DNA of 35,259 nt from Aminipila sp047974845 (GCA_047974845.1 JBKECQ010000065.1:1-35259), one strand, 5' to 3'; positions 23,218-32,211 are shown, numbered from the stretch's first letter. The notes: generated by a model from the letters alone, not told the origin. A program made the numbers and translations.

Positions 23218-25176
23218 TTATGCGTCCGCCTCTTCTGCGTGCTTTGCAATAATCTTTTCTGCCAGATGAGTAGGGACTTCTTCATATCTTTCAAATCTTA
23301 AAGTGAAGGCTCCCCTTGCTTGAGTCATGGCTCTTAAGGCAACAGAATAGTCAAAGATTTCGGATTGTGGTGCTTCAGCAAGAAGTTTTTGTCCTCCCTC
23401 TTGGAGTGGTTCCATACCCAGTATCTTTCCTCTTCTTTTATTCATGTCTCCCATTACATCACCCATGTAATCATCCGGGATAACAATTTCCATATGCATA
23501 ACCGGCTCTAAAAGGCAAGGTTTTGCCGCTACAATACCTTTTTTAAATGCCAACGACGCAGCAATTTTAAATGCCATTTCATTTGAATCCACATCATGAT
23601 ATGAACCGTCATAAAGCACAGCTTTAATGTTAACAACTTTGCATCCTGCTAAAGGACCCTTTTGCATTGATTCAATCAGACCCTTTTCTACTGCGGGAAC
23701 GTAGTTCTTAGGTATAGAGCCACCGAACAGTTCTTCAGAGAACTCAAACTCTTCAGTAGAAGGAGAAAATCTAATATGTACATCACCATATTGACCTGCA
23801 CCACCGGACTGCTTCTTATGTTTTCCCTGTACATCAGCATTGCCTTTAATAGTTTCTCTATATGCAATCTTCTGAGGAACAGTTTTCACGTTTACACCAA
23901 ATCTATCTTTAAGCTTTGCCAATATGATAGCAAGTTGTATTTCGCCCTGACCTCCAAGTAATGTTTGATGTGTTTCAGTATTTCTGATTACAGAAAAAGA
24001 AGGGTCTTCTTCCTTAAGTTTGTTAAGCCCTGTTCCCATTTTTTCTTCATCTGATTTATCTATAGCCTCAATAGCTATAAAATATGATGGTTCCGGAAAA
24101 TCTAACGGTAAATATCTTATAATATCGTTCTTATCACACAAGGTGTCACCAGATAAGGTATGCTGCAATTTTGAAACTGCAACAATATCACCAGCTTCAG
24201 CATAGTTTAGTTCTAGCTGGTTTTTCCCTCTAAGGAAGAATAACTTTCCAAGCTTTTCTGTCTTGCCGGTTCTTTCATTTAAAACTTCTGTTCCTGAATT
24301 AATCTTTCCGGTAACAACTTTCATTACAGAAATCTTACCTACAAATGGGTCAACAATAGTCTTAAATACAAACGCAGACATCGGCGCATCAACTACTGAA
24401 ATTCGCTCAACCTGCTCATTTCTATCATTAAAACCATGATATGGTCCATGCTCAAGTGGAGTCGGAACATATGTAACCAATAAATCCATAAGGCCTTCTA
24501 TTCCGTGACCCAGTGAAAATGCGGACGAGCAAACAGGAACAATAACCCCGTCGGAAATACCCTGCCTAAGTCCACTTCTTATTTCTTCATCAGTAAATTC
24601 ATCTCCATTAAAATACTTGTCCATAAGCTCATCATTTGTCATGGCAATTGCTTCTTTTAGTCCCTCGTCAATTTCTGCTGATAAAGGCCAGCTAAACGGA
24701 ATAAGAGTATCCCCAAACTTAGCCTTCAATTCATCAAATGTTTTATAAAAATCAAATTCATCTTTATCTCTTTTGTTAATTACTATAAATCTTGGTTTCT
24801 TATATCTTTCACATGCTTTCCATGCCTGCTCGGTACCTACTTGAATACCTGCTCCTGCGTCTACGAGAATTACTGCTGCTTCAGCAGCTCTAAGTGCAGC
24901 ATTAACTTCTCCAATAAAATCAAAATATCCAGGAGTATCTATAAAATTAATTTTACTATCCTTCCATTCAATAGGAACGACAGATGTATTAATTGAATAT
25001 CCTTTTTCAATTTCCATCTTATCGTAGTCAGATACCGTGTTCCCGTCTTCAACTTTGCCTAGTCTATTTATTACTCCTGTTGCTAATAAAGCTGATTCTA
25101 AGAATGTAGTTTTACCACATCCGCCATGTCCAACAAGTGCAACGTTTCTAATAGTATCGCTCGTATAGCCCTTCAT
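23218..25176 (-). CDS. Elongation factor G-like GTPase (EF-G2 type paralogue)
   Basis: A 652-residue, five-domain translational GTPase fold, somewhat shorter than canonical EF-G (about 690). The G1 loop GHGGCGKTT, the G3 motif DTPGYFDF and the G4 motif NKRD differ from the canonical AHIDAGKTT, DTPGHVDF and NKMD. In G3 the histidine needed for GTP hydrolysis in EF-G and EF-Tu is a tyrosine, and switch I reads KGYSI rather than RGITI. These changes are typical of the EF-G2 paralogue group, whose cellular role is unsettled. It is not beside rpsL, rpsG or tuf, which also argues against it being the housekeeping fusA. It is a single-gene unit with its own promoter, a GGGAGG site and a terminator. 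Confidence 0.88.
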   Translation of the reverse strand: MKGYTSDTIRNVALVGHGGCGKTTFLESALLATGVINRLGKVEDGNTVSDYDKMEIEKGYSINTSVVPIEWKDSKINFIDTPGYFDFIGEVNAALRAAEAAVILVDAGAGIQVGTEQAWKACERYKKPRFIVINKRDKDEFDFYKTFDELKAKFGDTLIPFSWPLSAEIDEGLKEAIAMTNDELMDKYFNGDEFTDEEIRSGLRQGISDGVIVPVCSSAFSLGHGIEGLMDLLVTYVPTPLEHGPYHGFNDRNEQVERISVVDAPMSAFVFKTIVDPFVGKISVMKVVTGKINSGTEVLNERTGKTEKLGKLFFLRGKNQLELNYAEAGDIVAVSKLQHTLSGDTLCDKNDIIRYLPLDFPEPSYFIAIEAIDKSDEEKMGTGLNKLKEEDPSFSVIRNTETHQTLLGGQGEIQLAIILAKLKDRFGVNVKTVPQKIAYRETIKGNADVQGKHKKQSGGAGQYGDVHIRFSPSTEEFEFSEELFGGSIPKNYVPAVEKGLIESMQKGPLAGCKVVNIKAVLYDGSYHDVDSNEMAFKIAASLAFKKGIVAAKPCLLEPVMHMEIVIPDDYMGDVMGDMNKRRGKILGMEPLQEGGQKLLAEAPQSEIFDYSVALRAMTQARGAFTLRFERYEEVPTHLAEKIIAKHAEEADA

Positions 25177-25243
25177 AAATAAGTCCTCCCAAAATTATAT
25201 TTTGCTGATATATGCAGTGTACATATAGCAATATTTTAAAATT

Positions 25244-25272
25244 ATTATATCATTAGAAGGACTACATAGCAA
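25244..25272 (-). promoter_or_regulatory. Candidate promoter of the EF-G paralogue
   Basis: TTGCTA (25267-25272) and a perfect TATAAT (25244-25249) with a 17-base spacer on the minus strand, 68 bases before the start. Confidence 0.65.
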
Positions 25273-25276
25273 ACAA

Positions 25277-25308
25277 AATCGTCAGAATATTTGTTTTTTC
25301 TGACGATT
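25277..25308 (-). terminator. Terminator after the asparaginase gene
   Basis: Ten-base perfect arms AATCGTCAGA/TCTGACGATT with a 12-base loop and TTTTG tail on the minus strand. It lies just upstream of the EF-G promoter. Confidence 0.85.
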
Positions 25309-25341
25309 CAGTTATTTTGTCAAATTATAAATATTTATAGG

Positions 25342-26361
25342 TTATTTTGTCATATTGTTAGAAAGTTCTCCTCTTAAGTCGCTTTCCATAAGATTTTTTA
25401 TTTCTTTTGCTCCATACTTTTTGCTTAGCAAATAGTATAGTTTTGTAACGGCTGCTTCCACAGTCATGTCAAAACCACATATTGCTCCTGCGTCCATAAG
25501 TTCTCTACTCGTTTCATATTGACCTATGACTGCTGCCCCCTTATGGCATTGTGTGCAAACAATAATATGGGTTCCATTCTCTCTAGCTTTTTTCAACATC
25601 CGTATCATCGAATCGTCATTTTGAGGGATATTCCCTGCACCAAAAGCTTCAATAACTATTCCTTTAAGTTTATCCGTCATAATGTTTTCAAATATTTCAA
25701 ATTGAATTCCGGGGAAAATTTTAAGCACCGCAATCTGATTATTTTCAAATTGGCAGAAGTTTAGCTCTTTGCTTTCTTTTCTAATCCTTTTATAATTTAC
25801 ACTTATATTGACTCCTGCCTCTGCTAAAGGTCCATAGTTTGGCGAGTCAAAAGCAATAAGCATATCAGAGCTTACTTTAGTTGAACGATTTCCTCTAATC
25901 AGTTTTCCGCCAAAATATATGCAGACCTCCGGTATATCATATTCTGCTGCAATAATCATAGAGGTTATCAGATTTTCCCTTGCGTCACTTCTCACCTTAC
26001 AAAGTGGAATCTGTGAGCCTGTGAGAATTATTGGCCTTGATAGTCCTTGTAACATAAAGGAAAGTGCAGATGCAGTGTACGCCATAGTATCTGTTCCATG
26101 CATTACTACAAACCCATCATAGTCGCAATATCTCTTCCTAATATCCTTACCTATTTGATTCCAGTTCTCTACGGTAATATTGGATGAATCCAGAAGAGGC
26201 GTGTATTCTATAAAATCATACTCGGGGATTTCCGGTTCATTTAATTCCTGCATATCCCTTAAAGTTTTTTCCATGTATCCGGGAACTGGTGCATATCCAA
26301 ACTCTGTTTCTTTCATACCAATAGTACCACCAGTATATATAATGCATATTTTTTTCTTCAC
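25342..26361 (-). CDS. ansA: L-asparaginase, cytosolic type I
   Basis: Hydrolyses asparagine to aspartate and ammonia. The first catalytic threonine is in YTGGTIGM close to the N-terminus and the second triad segment is in VMHGTDTMAYTASALSFML. There is no signal peptide, so it is the cytosolic type. The GTG at 26361 is preferred because GGAGGG lies 4 bases before it, while the ATG four codons upstream (26373) contains that site and has none of its own. It follows asnS, separated by a terminator. Next to asparaginyl-tRNA synthetase it may balance asparagine supply, but the two appear to be separate transcripts. Confidence 0.93.
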   Translation of the reverse strand: MKKKICIIYTGGTIGMKETEFGYAPVPGYMEKTLRDMQELNEPEIPEYDFIEYTPLLDSSNITVENWNQIGKDIRKRYCDYDGFVVMHGTDTMAYTASALSFMLQGLSRPIILTGSQIPLCKVRSDARENLITSMIIAAEYDIPEVCIYFGGKLIRGNRSTKVSSDMLIAFDSPNYGPLAEAGVNISVNYKRIRKESKELNFCQFENNQIAVLKIFPGIQFEIFENIMTDKLKGIVIEAFGAGNIPQNDDSMIRMLKKARENGTHIIVCTQCHKGAAVIGQYETSRELMDAGAICGFDMTVEAAVTKLYYLLSKKYGAKEIKNLMESDLRGELSNNMTK

Positions 26362-26452
26362 TTTTCCCTCCATCAGCTTTTTTGTTTCGTTTAAAGCTTA
26401 TTATTTCCCCCTCAGCCATTATTAATGAGCTATTTAAATAACTAAATAAATA

Positions 26453-26491
26453 AAGGGCTGTGTACTAATTTAAATAGTGCCACAACCCCTT
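26453..26491 (-). terminator. Terminator after asnS
   Basis: AAGGG/CCCTT and TGTG/CACA stems with a small internal bulge, then TTTATTTATTT on the minus strand, starting 13 bases after the asnS stop. Confidence 0.7.
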
Positions 26492-26503
26492 AACGTTCAT
26501 ATT

Positions 26504-27901
26504 TTAAAATTCAGCTGTCTTTGGTGTTCTAGGGAATGGTAGTACATCTCTAATGTTACTCATACCTGTGATATACATTATGATTCTTTCAAACCCTAAT
26601 CCATATCCTGCATGCTTTACACCACCATACTTTCTAAGATCCATATACCACCAGTAATCTTCTTCATTTAGACCCATTTCTTTCATACGTGCAGTAAGAA
26701 TATCAAGCCTTTCTTCTCTTTGGCTTCCTCCGATAATCTCGCCCACACCAGGTACCAGTAGGTCACACGCAGCTACTGTTTTATTATCATCATTAATCCT
26801 CATATAAAAGGCTTTAATTTCTTTTGGATAATCTGTTACAAAAACCGGCTTCTTAAAGATTTCTTCTGTAATATATCTCTCGTGTTCTGTTTGAAGGTCA
26901 ATACCCCATTCTACCGGATATTGGAACTCTTTTCCTGATTTAAGAAGCATATCAACGGCTTCTGTGTAGGATACTCTCACGAACTCATTATTAACAATAT
27001 TATTCAATCTATCAATTAGTCCTTTGTCAACAAAGCTATTGAAGAACTCCATTTCCTCCGGAGCATTTTCAAGAACATAATTAATAATATATTTAATCAT
27101 ACTTTCAGCTAAGTCCATATTATCAGACAAATCAGCAAATGCCACTTCCGGTTCAATCATCCAGAATTCAGATGCATGTCTTGCTGTATTTGAGTTTTCC
27201 GCTCTAAATGTAGGTCCAAAAGTATAAATATTTCTAAATGCTAAAGCAAATGTTTCAGCTTCCAATTGTCCACTTACTGTAAGGCTAGTCTCTTTTCCAA
27301 AGAAATCCTGACTATAGTCAATTTCTCCACTTTCAGTTCTTGGAGGATTGTCCATATCTAAAGTAGTGATTCTAAACATCTCCCCTGCACCTTCGCAATC
27401 GCTGCCTGTCACAATTGGTGTGTGAACATACACGAAGTTTTGTTCTTGGAAGAATTGGTGAATAGCATATGCCACTAAAGACCTTACTCTGAAAACTGCT
27501 GAGAATGTATTACTTCTTGGTCTTAAATGTGCAATTTCTCTAAGAAACTCCAGAGAGTGTCTTTTCTTTTGCAACGGATAATCTGCCTCAGAGCCAGCTT
27601 CAATTACAACTTCTTTAGCTTTTATTTCAAAAGGTTGTTTTGCATCTGGTGTTAACGCCAGTGTTCCCTTAACCATAAGCGCTGCTGCTATTGGAGCCTT
27701 TGCTATCTCTTCAAAGTTATTAATAATATCCTGTTCATAAACAACCTGAACAGATTTAAAAAATGAACCATCATTTAGTTCAATAAATCCAAATTTATTT
27801 GAGCTTCTATTAGTTCTAACCCAGCCTCTGATTACAACTTCACTTTCAGCATGAGCATCGGTATTTCTATAAAGATCTCTTATCTGTACGTCTTTTCCCA
27901 T
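26504..27901 (-). CDS. asnS: Asparaginyl-tRNA synthetase
   Basis: A 465-residue class IIb synthetase. An N-terminal OB-fold anticodon-binding domain (about 15-115, VVIRGWVRTNRSSNKFGFIE) is followed by the catalytic core with motif 2 FRAENSNTARHASEFWMIEP and motif 3 GYGLGFERIIMYITG. The HASEFWM and GFERI forms and the length fit asparaginyl rather than aspartyl synthetase. Its presence suggests direct charging of tRNA-Asn, though an amidotransferase route may coexist. The leader of about 60 bases after the lysS terminator is too short for a T-box. GAGGAG precedes the ATG by about 11 bases. Confidence 0.95.
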   Translation of the reverse strand: MGKDVQIRDLYRNTDAHAESEVVIRGWVRTNRSSNKFGFIELNDGSFFKSVQVVYEQDIINNFEEIAKAPIAAALMVKGTLALTPDAKQPFEIKAKEVVIEAGSEADYPLQKKRHSLEFLREIAHLRPRSNTFSAVFRVRSLVAYAIHQFFQEQNFVYVHTPIVTGSDCEGAGEMFRITTLDMDNPPRTESGEIDYSQDFFGKETSLTVSGQLEAETFALAFRNIYTFGPTFRAENSNTARHASEFWMIEPEVAFADLSDNMDLAESMIKYIINYVLENAPEEMEFFNSFVDKGLIDRLNNIVNNEFVRVSYTEAVDMLLKSGKEFQYPVEWGIDLQTEHERYITEEIFKKPVFVTDYPKEIKAFYMRINDDNKTVAACDLLVPGVGEIIGGSQREERLDILTARMKEMGLNEEDYWWYMDLRKYGGVKHAGYGLGFERIIMYITGMSNIRDVLPFPRTPKTAEF

Positions 27902-27961
27902 TTTCTCTAAACTCCTCGTTCTTTATCTAAGCCATAAAGGCCATATAATCTATTGTAAATG

Positions 27962-27986
27962 AAAAAAGCCCCTTATGCAAGGGGCT
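27962..27986 (-). terminator. Terminator after lysS
   Basis: AGCCCCTT/AAGGGGCT perfect stem with an ATGC loop (27967-27986) and a run of T on the minus strand, 10 bases after the lysS stop. Confidence 0.95.
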
Positions 27987-27995
27987 ATCATTTAA

Positions 27996-29537
27996 TTATT
28001 TATCAATAGGCTTCATTGTCGGGAATAAAATAATATCACGAATTGATGGAGCATTTGTTATTAGCATAATAACTCTGTCAATACCGATTCCCAAACCTCC
28101 TGTTGGCGGTAAACCTACCTCAAGAGCATTTACGAAGTCTTCATCCATTGGATGTGCCTCATCGTCGCTTCCATCATCAAGCTGAGCCTGCTGTTCCTTA
28201 AATCTTTCATATTGATCAATTGGATCGTTAAGCTCTGAGAAAGCATTTGCAATTTCCCAACAGTTTACATAAGCTTCAAATCTTCTTGTAATTCTTGGGT
28301 CAATTGGATCTCTCTTTGAAAGCGGTGATATTTCTACCGGATGTCCGATAACAAATACAGGCCCATCAAGGTATCCCGGAACATCTTCACAGAATTCTTC
28401 AAACATTTCTGCTAAGATTTTGCCTCTTGTCATCTTTTCAACTTCTTCTTTATCCATACCTTTTTCAAGCGCGGCTTTTCTAGCTTCTTCATCAGTATTA
28501 ATAACAGCAAAGTCAACACCGGTAATTTCCTTTACAGCGTCCGCCATATTTAATCTTCTCCATGGTGGAGTAAGGTCAAATGTTTTTCCTTGATATTCTA
28601 TAACCATGCTTCCTGTTGCCGCTAATGCCGCCTTTGAAACAACCTGTTCAGTTACTTCCATCATGTCATCCATATCGCCGTATGCCATATAACATTCCAT
28701 TGAAGTAAATTCAGGGTTATGGTTTCTATCCATGCCCTCATTTCTAAACATCTTGCCCATTTCATAAACTCTGTCTAATCCACCAACAATTAGTCTCTTT
28801 AGGAACAATTCATTTGAAATACGAAGCTTCATATCAATGTCTAAAGTATTGTGGTGAGTATCAAACGGTCTAGCATTTGCGCCTCCGGCTATAGTAGTAA
28901 GAATTGGGGTGTCTACTTCAAGATATCCATAATCATTTTCTAAAACGTTCTTAATTTCATGAATAATTTTGGAACGTTGTACAAAAGTATTTTTTACTTC
29001 CGGATTTACAATTAAGTCCACATATCTTTGACGATATCTTTGATCCTGATCCTTTAGTCCATGGAACTTATTCGGAAGTACCTGAAGTGATTTTGAAAGC
29101 AACACTAATTTATCAACTTTGATTGATATTTCACCATGTCTTGTTTTAAACACTTCGCCTTCTACACCTACAATATCACCAATATCATAAGTCACAAAAA
29201 TTTCATACTCTTCCGGAGTAATAGCGTCCTGTCTTACATAGCACTGAATTCTGCCCTGTTTATCTTGAATATCAATAAATGAAGCTTTACCCATGTGTCT
29301 ATTTGCCATAATTCTTCCGGCACAAGACACTCGTTTACCTTCCATTTCCTCAAATTTATCTTTGATATCAAGACTGTGAGCGTCAACATCCCATTTTTCT
29401 ACTAAAAACGGATTTCTGCCCATATCCTGTAGTTTTTTAAGCTTCTCTCTTCTTATTAGTCTCTGTTCATTTAACTTCTCTTCTGAAAGTTCTTCTTCTA
29501 CTTCCGGGTTTACATTTCTGTTTTCTTCTGTGCTCAT
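27996..29537 (-). CDS. lysS: Lysyl-tRNA synthetase (class II)
   Basis: A 513-residue class IIb synthetase with an acidic N-terminal extension, an OB-fold anticodon domain (about 60-165), motif 2 in FRNEGMDRNHNPEFTSME and motif 3 in GGLGIGIDRVIML. The ATG at 29537 is chosen because AGAGGT lies 6 bases before it; an ATG five codons upstream (29552) has a weaker site. It begins 20 bases after the greA stop and ends with a perfect terminator, so greA-lysS is one transcript. This pairing is common in Firmicutes. Confidence 0.97.
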   Translation of the reverse strand: MSTEENRNVNPEVEEELSEEKLNEQRLIRREKLKKLQDMGRNPFLVEKWDVDAHSLDIKDKFEEMEGKRVSCAGRIMANRHMGKASFIDIQDKQGRIQCYVRQDAITPEEYEIFVTYDIGDIVGVEGEVFKTRHGEISIKVDKLVLLSKSLQVLPNKFHGLKDQDQRYRQRYVDLIVNPEVKNTFVQRSKIIHEIKNVLENDYGYLEVDTPILTTIAGGANARPFDTHHNTLDIDMKLRISNELFLKRLIVGGLDRVYEMGKMFRNEGMDRNHNPEFTSMECYMAYGDMDDMMEVTEQVVSKAALAATGSMVIEYQGKTFDLTPPWRRLNMADAVKEITGVDFAVINTDEEARKAALEKGMDKEEVEKMTRGKILAEMFEEFCEDVPGYLDGPVFVIGHPVEISPLSKRDPIDPRITRRFEAYVNCWEIANAFSELNDPIDQYERFKEQQAQLDDGSDDEAHPMDEDFVNALEVGLPPTGGLGIGIDRVIMLITNAPSIRDIILFPTMKPIDK

Positions 29538-29557
29538 AGTGATACCTCTCATCTTCT

Positions 29558-30031
29558 TTACTTGTATATGTCTAAAATCTCATAATGCATTATTCCGTCT
29601 GGAACCTGTATTTCAACAACTGTACCCAGTTTTTGTCCCATAAGTGACCCACCTACCGCAGATTCATTGGAAATTTTACCTTCAAACGGATCCGCTTCTG
29701 TTGAGCCTACAATTGTATACTCTGCTTCCATACCGGTTTCTTGAATTTTTACCTTAACCTTAAGACCAACATTTACGTGATCTTTAGGCATTTCATTTTC
29801 ATCTATAATCTTTGCTTTACGAATCATTGTTTCAAGCTTATGAATTCTTTCTTCAAGTTCAGCTTGTTCATTTTTCGCAGCATCATATTCAGCGTTTTCA
29901 GATAAATCCCCATAGGATATAGCTTCTTTTAGCCTTTCTGAAACCTCTTTACGTCTTACAGAAACTAGCTCTTCATGCTCTGCTACAATTTTATCGTAGC
30001 CCTCTTTGGTTAGCAATATTTCTTCTGCCAT
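29558..30031 (-). CDS. greA: Transcription elongation factor GreA
   Basis: A 157-residue factor that rescues backtracked RNA polymerase by triggering transcript cleavage. The N-terminal coiled coil (about 5-75) includes the GDLSENAEYDAAKNEQ tip, whose acidic residues reach the polymerase active site. The C-terminal FKBP-like domain (about 80-157) includes SNESAVGGSLMGQKLG. AAGGAG precedes the ATG. It is the first gene of a greA-lysS unit with a consensus promoter. Confidence 0.97.
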   Translation of the reverse strand: MAEEILLTKEGYDKIVAEHEELVSVRRKEVSERLKEAISYGDLSENAEYDAAKNEQAELEERIHKLETMIRKAKIIDENEMPKDHVNVGLKVKVKIQETGMEAEYTIVGSTEADPFEGKISNESAVGGSLMGQKLGTVVEIQVPDGIMHYEILDIYK

Positions 30032-30069
30032 TTTCCTTTTCTCCTTTCGACCTAGTGTCGTATCGTAAT

Positions 30070-30099
30070 ATTATAGCCTCTAACCCCTATACAAGTCAA
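30070..30099 (-). promoter_or_regulatory. Promoter of greA-lysS
   Basis: TTGACT (30094-30099) and a perfect TATAAT (30070-30075) with an 18-base spacer on the minus strand, 38 bases before the greA start. Confidence 0.8.
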
Positions 30100-30473
30100 G
30101 AGAAATAGACATAGTCAACTTAAATACAGTTTTATAATATTAATACTTTTCTCACATAATCTTTTATATATTTTTTATAAATTATCTAAAATGGTTAAAG
30201 TTAATTTTCCCATCTTGTCCATATTTATTATCAAGCATTATATATTTTTTACTATATAACAAAATTTTTTCCGAAAGAATTAAATCTGGCAGAACATATT
30301 TAGTTGTCTATATAGTTTATAGTATTTTTAGTGAAAAATATACAATTTTTTTTATTTTTTTGTGAAATATATTAAAAAACATTTAAAAACAGCTTGTTAT
30401 TTACATTTTTATCCATTTCTACAAATTGCTTTTGAGCTTTTATTTTTTTATTTAATATGCAATTTTAAAAAAG
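30100..30473. other. AT-rich intergenic region without a supported gene
   Basis: About 370 bases of extreme AT content with no ribosome binding site, RNA gene or repeat that I can identify. A 41-codon open stretch lacking a proper start lies on the minus strand (30182-30307) and reads like possible coding remnant. Confidence 0.6.
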
Positions 30474-30509
30474 AGCCTATAACAATAGACTTGCTAACTG
30501 TTATAGACT
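30474..30509 (-). terminator. Terminator after the orphan lipoprotein gene
   Basis: CTATAACA/TGTTATAG arms with an imperfect outer extension and a TTTTTT tail on the minus strand, 9 bases after the stop codon. Confidence 0.8.
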
Positions 30510-30517
30510 TCGCATTT

Positions 30518-31156
30518 TTAAATTTCTTTAATCATAAGTTTGATAAACACCATTTTATTTTTGGAGTTTTCTTTTAAATCAATTCCCTTTTCTTCAAGGG
30601 CTGTTCCAATTAAAGTTGGATCCCACATTTTAGTCACCACCGAAAAGGCATCGCTTGAATTCGCGTAAAACAGATACATCTCTTCCCCTAATTTGAAAGT
30701 TTTATTTTCTTGTAAGAAACACCTTGAATATTGATTTAAATCTTCTTCAAATTCATAATCCGATAAAGATGATGCCGAATCAGTTCCCCAAACCATCCTA
30801 AGCTTATCCTCCTGAAGGTTTAATCCTATGGTCTGACTCTTAATTGGCTCTTGATTATCCTCAGGCTCTCCACCTCGGATTCCGGTAAGTATCTCCTCTT
30901 TAACCTTTGTGCCGTTTTCATATACTTCATAAACTAAATTTAATTCATAGTCTTTATCAATAGGGAGATTGTTTATATTATATTTAACAGCATTATTTCC
31001 GGTTAACAAAAGAATATAGTTTTCTTTGTCGGAGAAATTTTCACAAGTCACTTTAATGCCTTCACTATTAGTTTTCAGATTTTGTGTACAACCTGAAAAC
31101 CATATTAAGGATAAAACTACAGCTAATATTATCGAAAACTTTTTTAGATTTCCCAT
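30518..31156 (-). CDS. Lipoprotein of unknown function
   Basis: About 212 residues. The signal peptide MGNLKKFSIILAVVLSLIWF ends in a lipobox FSGC with the lipidated cysteine near 23, so the protein is anchored outside the membrane. The mature part looks beta-rich, with strand-like tracts such as NYILLLTGNNAVKYNIN, an acidic middle and a lysine-rich C-terminus (NKMVFIKLMIKEI). I recognise no family. The second of two adjacent ATGs (31156) is preferred because GGAGGG lies 5 bases before it. It sits between dusB and greA, genes that are often neighbours in relatives, and has its own terminator, suggesting a lineage-specific insertion. Regulation is not evident. Confidence 0.75.
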   Translation of the reverse strand: MGNLKKFSIILAVVLSLIWFSGCTQNLKTNSEGIKVTCENFSDKENYILLLTGNNAVKYNINNLPIDKDYELNLVYEVYENGTKVKEEILTGIRGGEPEDNQEPIKSQTIGLNLQEDKLRMVWGTDSASSLSDYEFEEDLNQYSRCFLQENKTFKLGEEMYLFYANSSDAFSVVTKMWDPTLIGTALEEKGIDLKENSKNKMVFIKLMIKEI

Positions 31157-31207
31157 CATATCCCTCCATAATAAAGCTCATTTCTTGCGACTTATTTTTT
31201 ATAGAAA

Positions 31208-31269
31208 TTAGGCACTATGCATTTATTTTATTTAAAAGTTAGGCACTATACATCTATTTTATTTAAAAG
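31208..31269. repeat. 31-bp tandem duplication of the dusB 3' end
   Basis: Two abutting 31-base units (31208-31238 and 31239-31269) differ at only two positions. The right-hand unit carries the last codons and stop of dusB; the left-hand unit is a non-coding copy. Unit landmarks are TTAGGCACTAT and TTTATTTAAAAG. Confidence 0.9.
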
Positions 31270-32211
31270 CTCATATATTTCTTCAAAGCTGTTCTTTTTA
31301 TTTATTTCAGCTCTAAAGTGGGCAGAGCCTTTTATGCCCTTTAGGTACCATGCAATATGCTTTCTCATTTCACGGACACCTATATATTCACCCTTTTCTT
31401 CTAATACATATTGGCACTGCTTCTTAATAATAGCTAATCTCTCTGGAATAGATGGCATTTCCGGTTTTTCTTCACCATTCCATAATGCAACTGCTTCTCT
31501 AAAAATCCAAGGATTTCCTTGTGCCCCTCTAGCTATCATAACCATATCACAACCAGTTTCGTCCAGCATTCTCAGTGCATCTTCCCCGGAAAACACATCA
31601 CCATTGCCTATAACCGGAATGTTTACCGATTCTTTAACTTGTCTAATCATATTCCAATCGGCTTTTCCGGTATAGTACTGCTCTCTGGTTCTACCATGAA
31701 CAGCTATAGCCGCAGCTCCGGCTGATTCAGCTGCTTTTGCAACCTCTACAGCATTAATTGTATTTTCATCAAAACCTATACGGATTTTTATAGTAACTGG
31801 TTTTTTTGCTTCCTCTGAGGTAACCTTAACTAAATCATAGATAAGTTGAGGGTTTTTCAAAAGCGCTGACCCCTCGCCATTTTTCACAATCTTGGGAACA
31901 GGGCAACCCATATTTATATCAAGTATAGCATTTGGGCTATCTGCCAAAGTTCTTGCAGTATATGCTAAAATGTCCGGTTCACCGCCAAATATTTGATATG
32001 CCACAGGTTTTTCATCTTCATACACCTTTAGCAATTTGTCAGTATTTTTGTCCTTGTAAAACAGTCCTTTTCCACTTACCATTTCCGTATAAACCATGGC
32101 AGCACCCATTTCCTTACAGATTCTTCTAAATGGTGCGTCTGTCACTCCCGCAAGAGGTGCTAGAAGGAAGGGGTTATCCAGTTGTATATTTCCTATAGAT
32201 ATTTTTTTCAA
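31246..32211 (-). CDS. dusB: tRNA-dihydrouridine synthase (DusB type)
   Basis: A 321-residue flavin enzyme that reduces uridines in the tRNA D loop. The TIM-barrel start PFLLAPLAGVTDAPFR binds FMN, and the catalytic cysteine is C103 in MGCPVPKIVKNGEGSALL. Further family tracts are VAVHGRTREQYYTGKADW and IPVIGNGDVFSGEDA. The start is a TTG directly after the coaX stop (TAA then TTG), with AGGAAG 3 bases before it; the N-terminus MKKISIGNIQLDNPF matches the family well. Expression therefore probably depends on coupling to coaX. Its 3' end is duplicated as a 31-bp tandem repeat. Confidence 0.95.
   Translation of the reverse strand: MKKISIGNIQLDNPFLLAPLAGVTDAPFRRICKEMGAAMVYTEMVSGKGLFYKDKNTDKLLKVYEDEKPVAYQIFGGEPDILAYTARTLADSPNAILDINMGCPVPKIVKNGEGSALLKNPQLIYDLVKVTSEEAKKPVTIKIRIGFDENTINAVEVAKAAESAGAAAIAVHGRTREQYYTGKADWNMIRQVKESVNIPVIGNGDVFSGEDALRMLDETGCDMVMIARGAQGNPWIFREAVALWNGEEKPEMPSIPERLAIIKKQCQYVLEEKGEYIGVREMRKHIAWYLKGIKGSAHFRAEINKKNSFEEIYELLNKIDV

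Noticed and set aside
26237..26419. Minus-strand 60-codon frame overlapping the asparaginase start
   Set aside because: It overlaps a clearly conserved coding start in another frame and shows no protein family features.
27902..27961. T-box leader for asnS
   Set aside because: Too short, and no T-box consensus is present.
30100..30473. Small regulatory RNA in the greA upstream gap
   Set aside because: No promoter-terminator pair bounding a folded stretch could be found there.
30362..30577. Plus-strand 71-codon frame with a GTG start
   Set aside because: It has no ribosome binding site, is almost all F, L, I, K and N as expected from AT-rich DNA, and runs through a terminator into the antisense of the lipoprotein gene.
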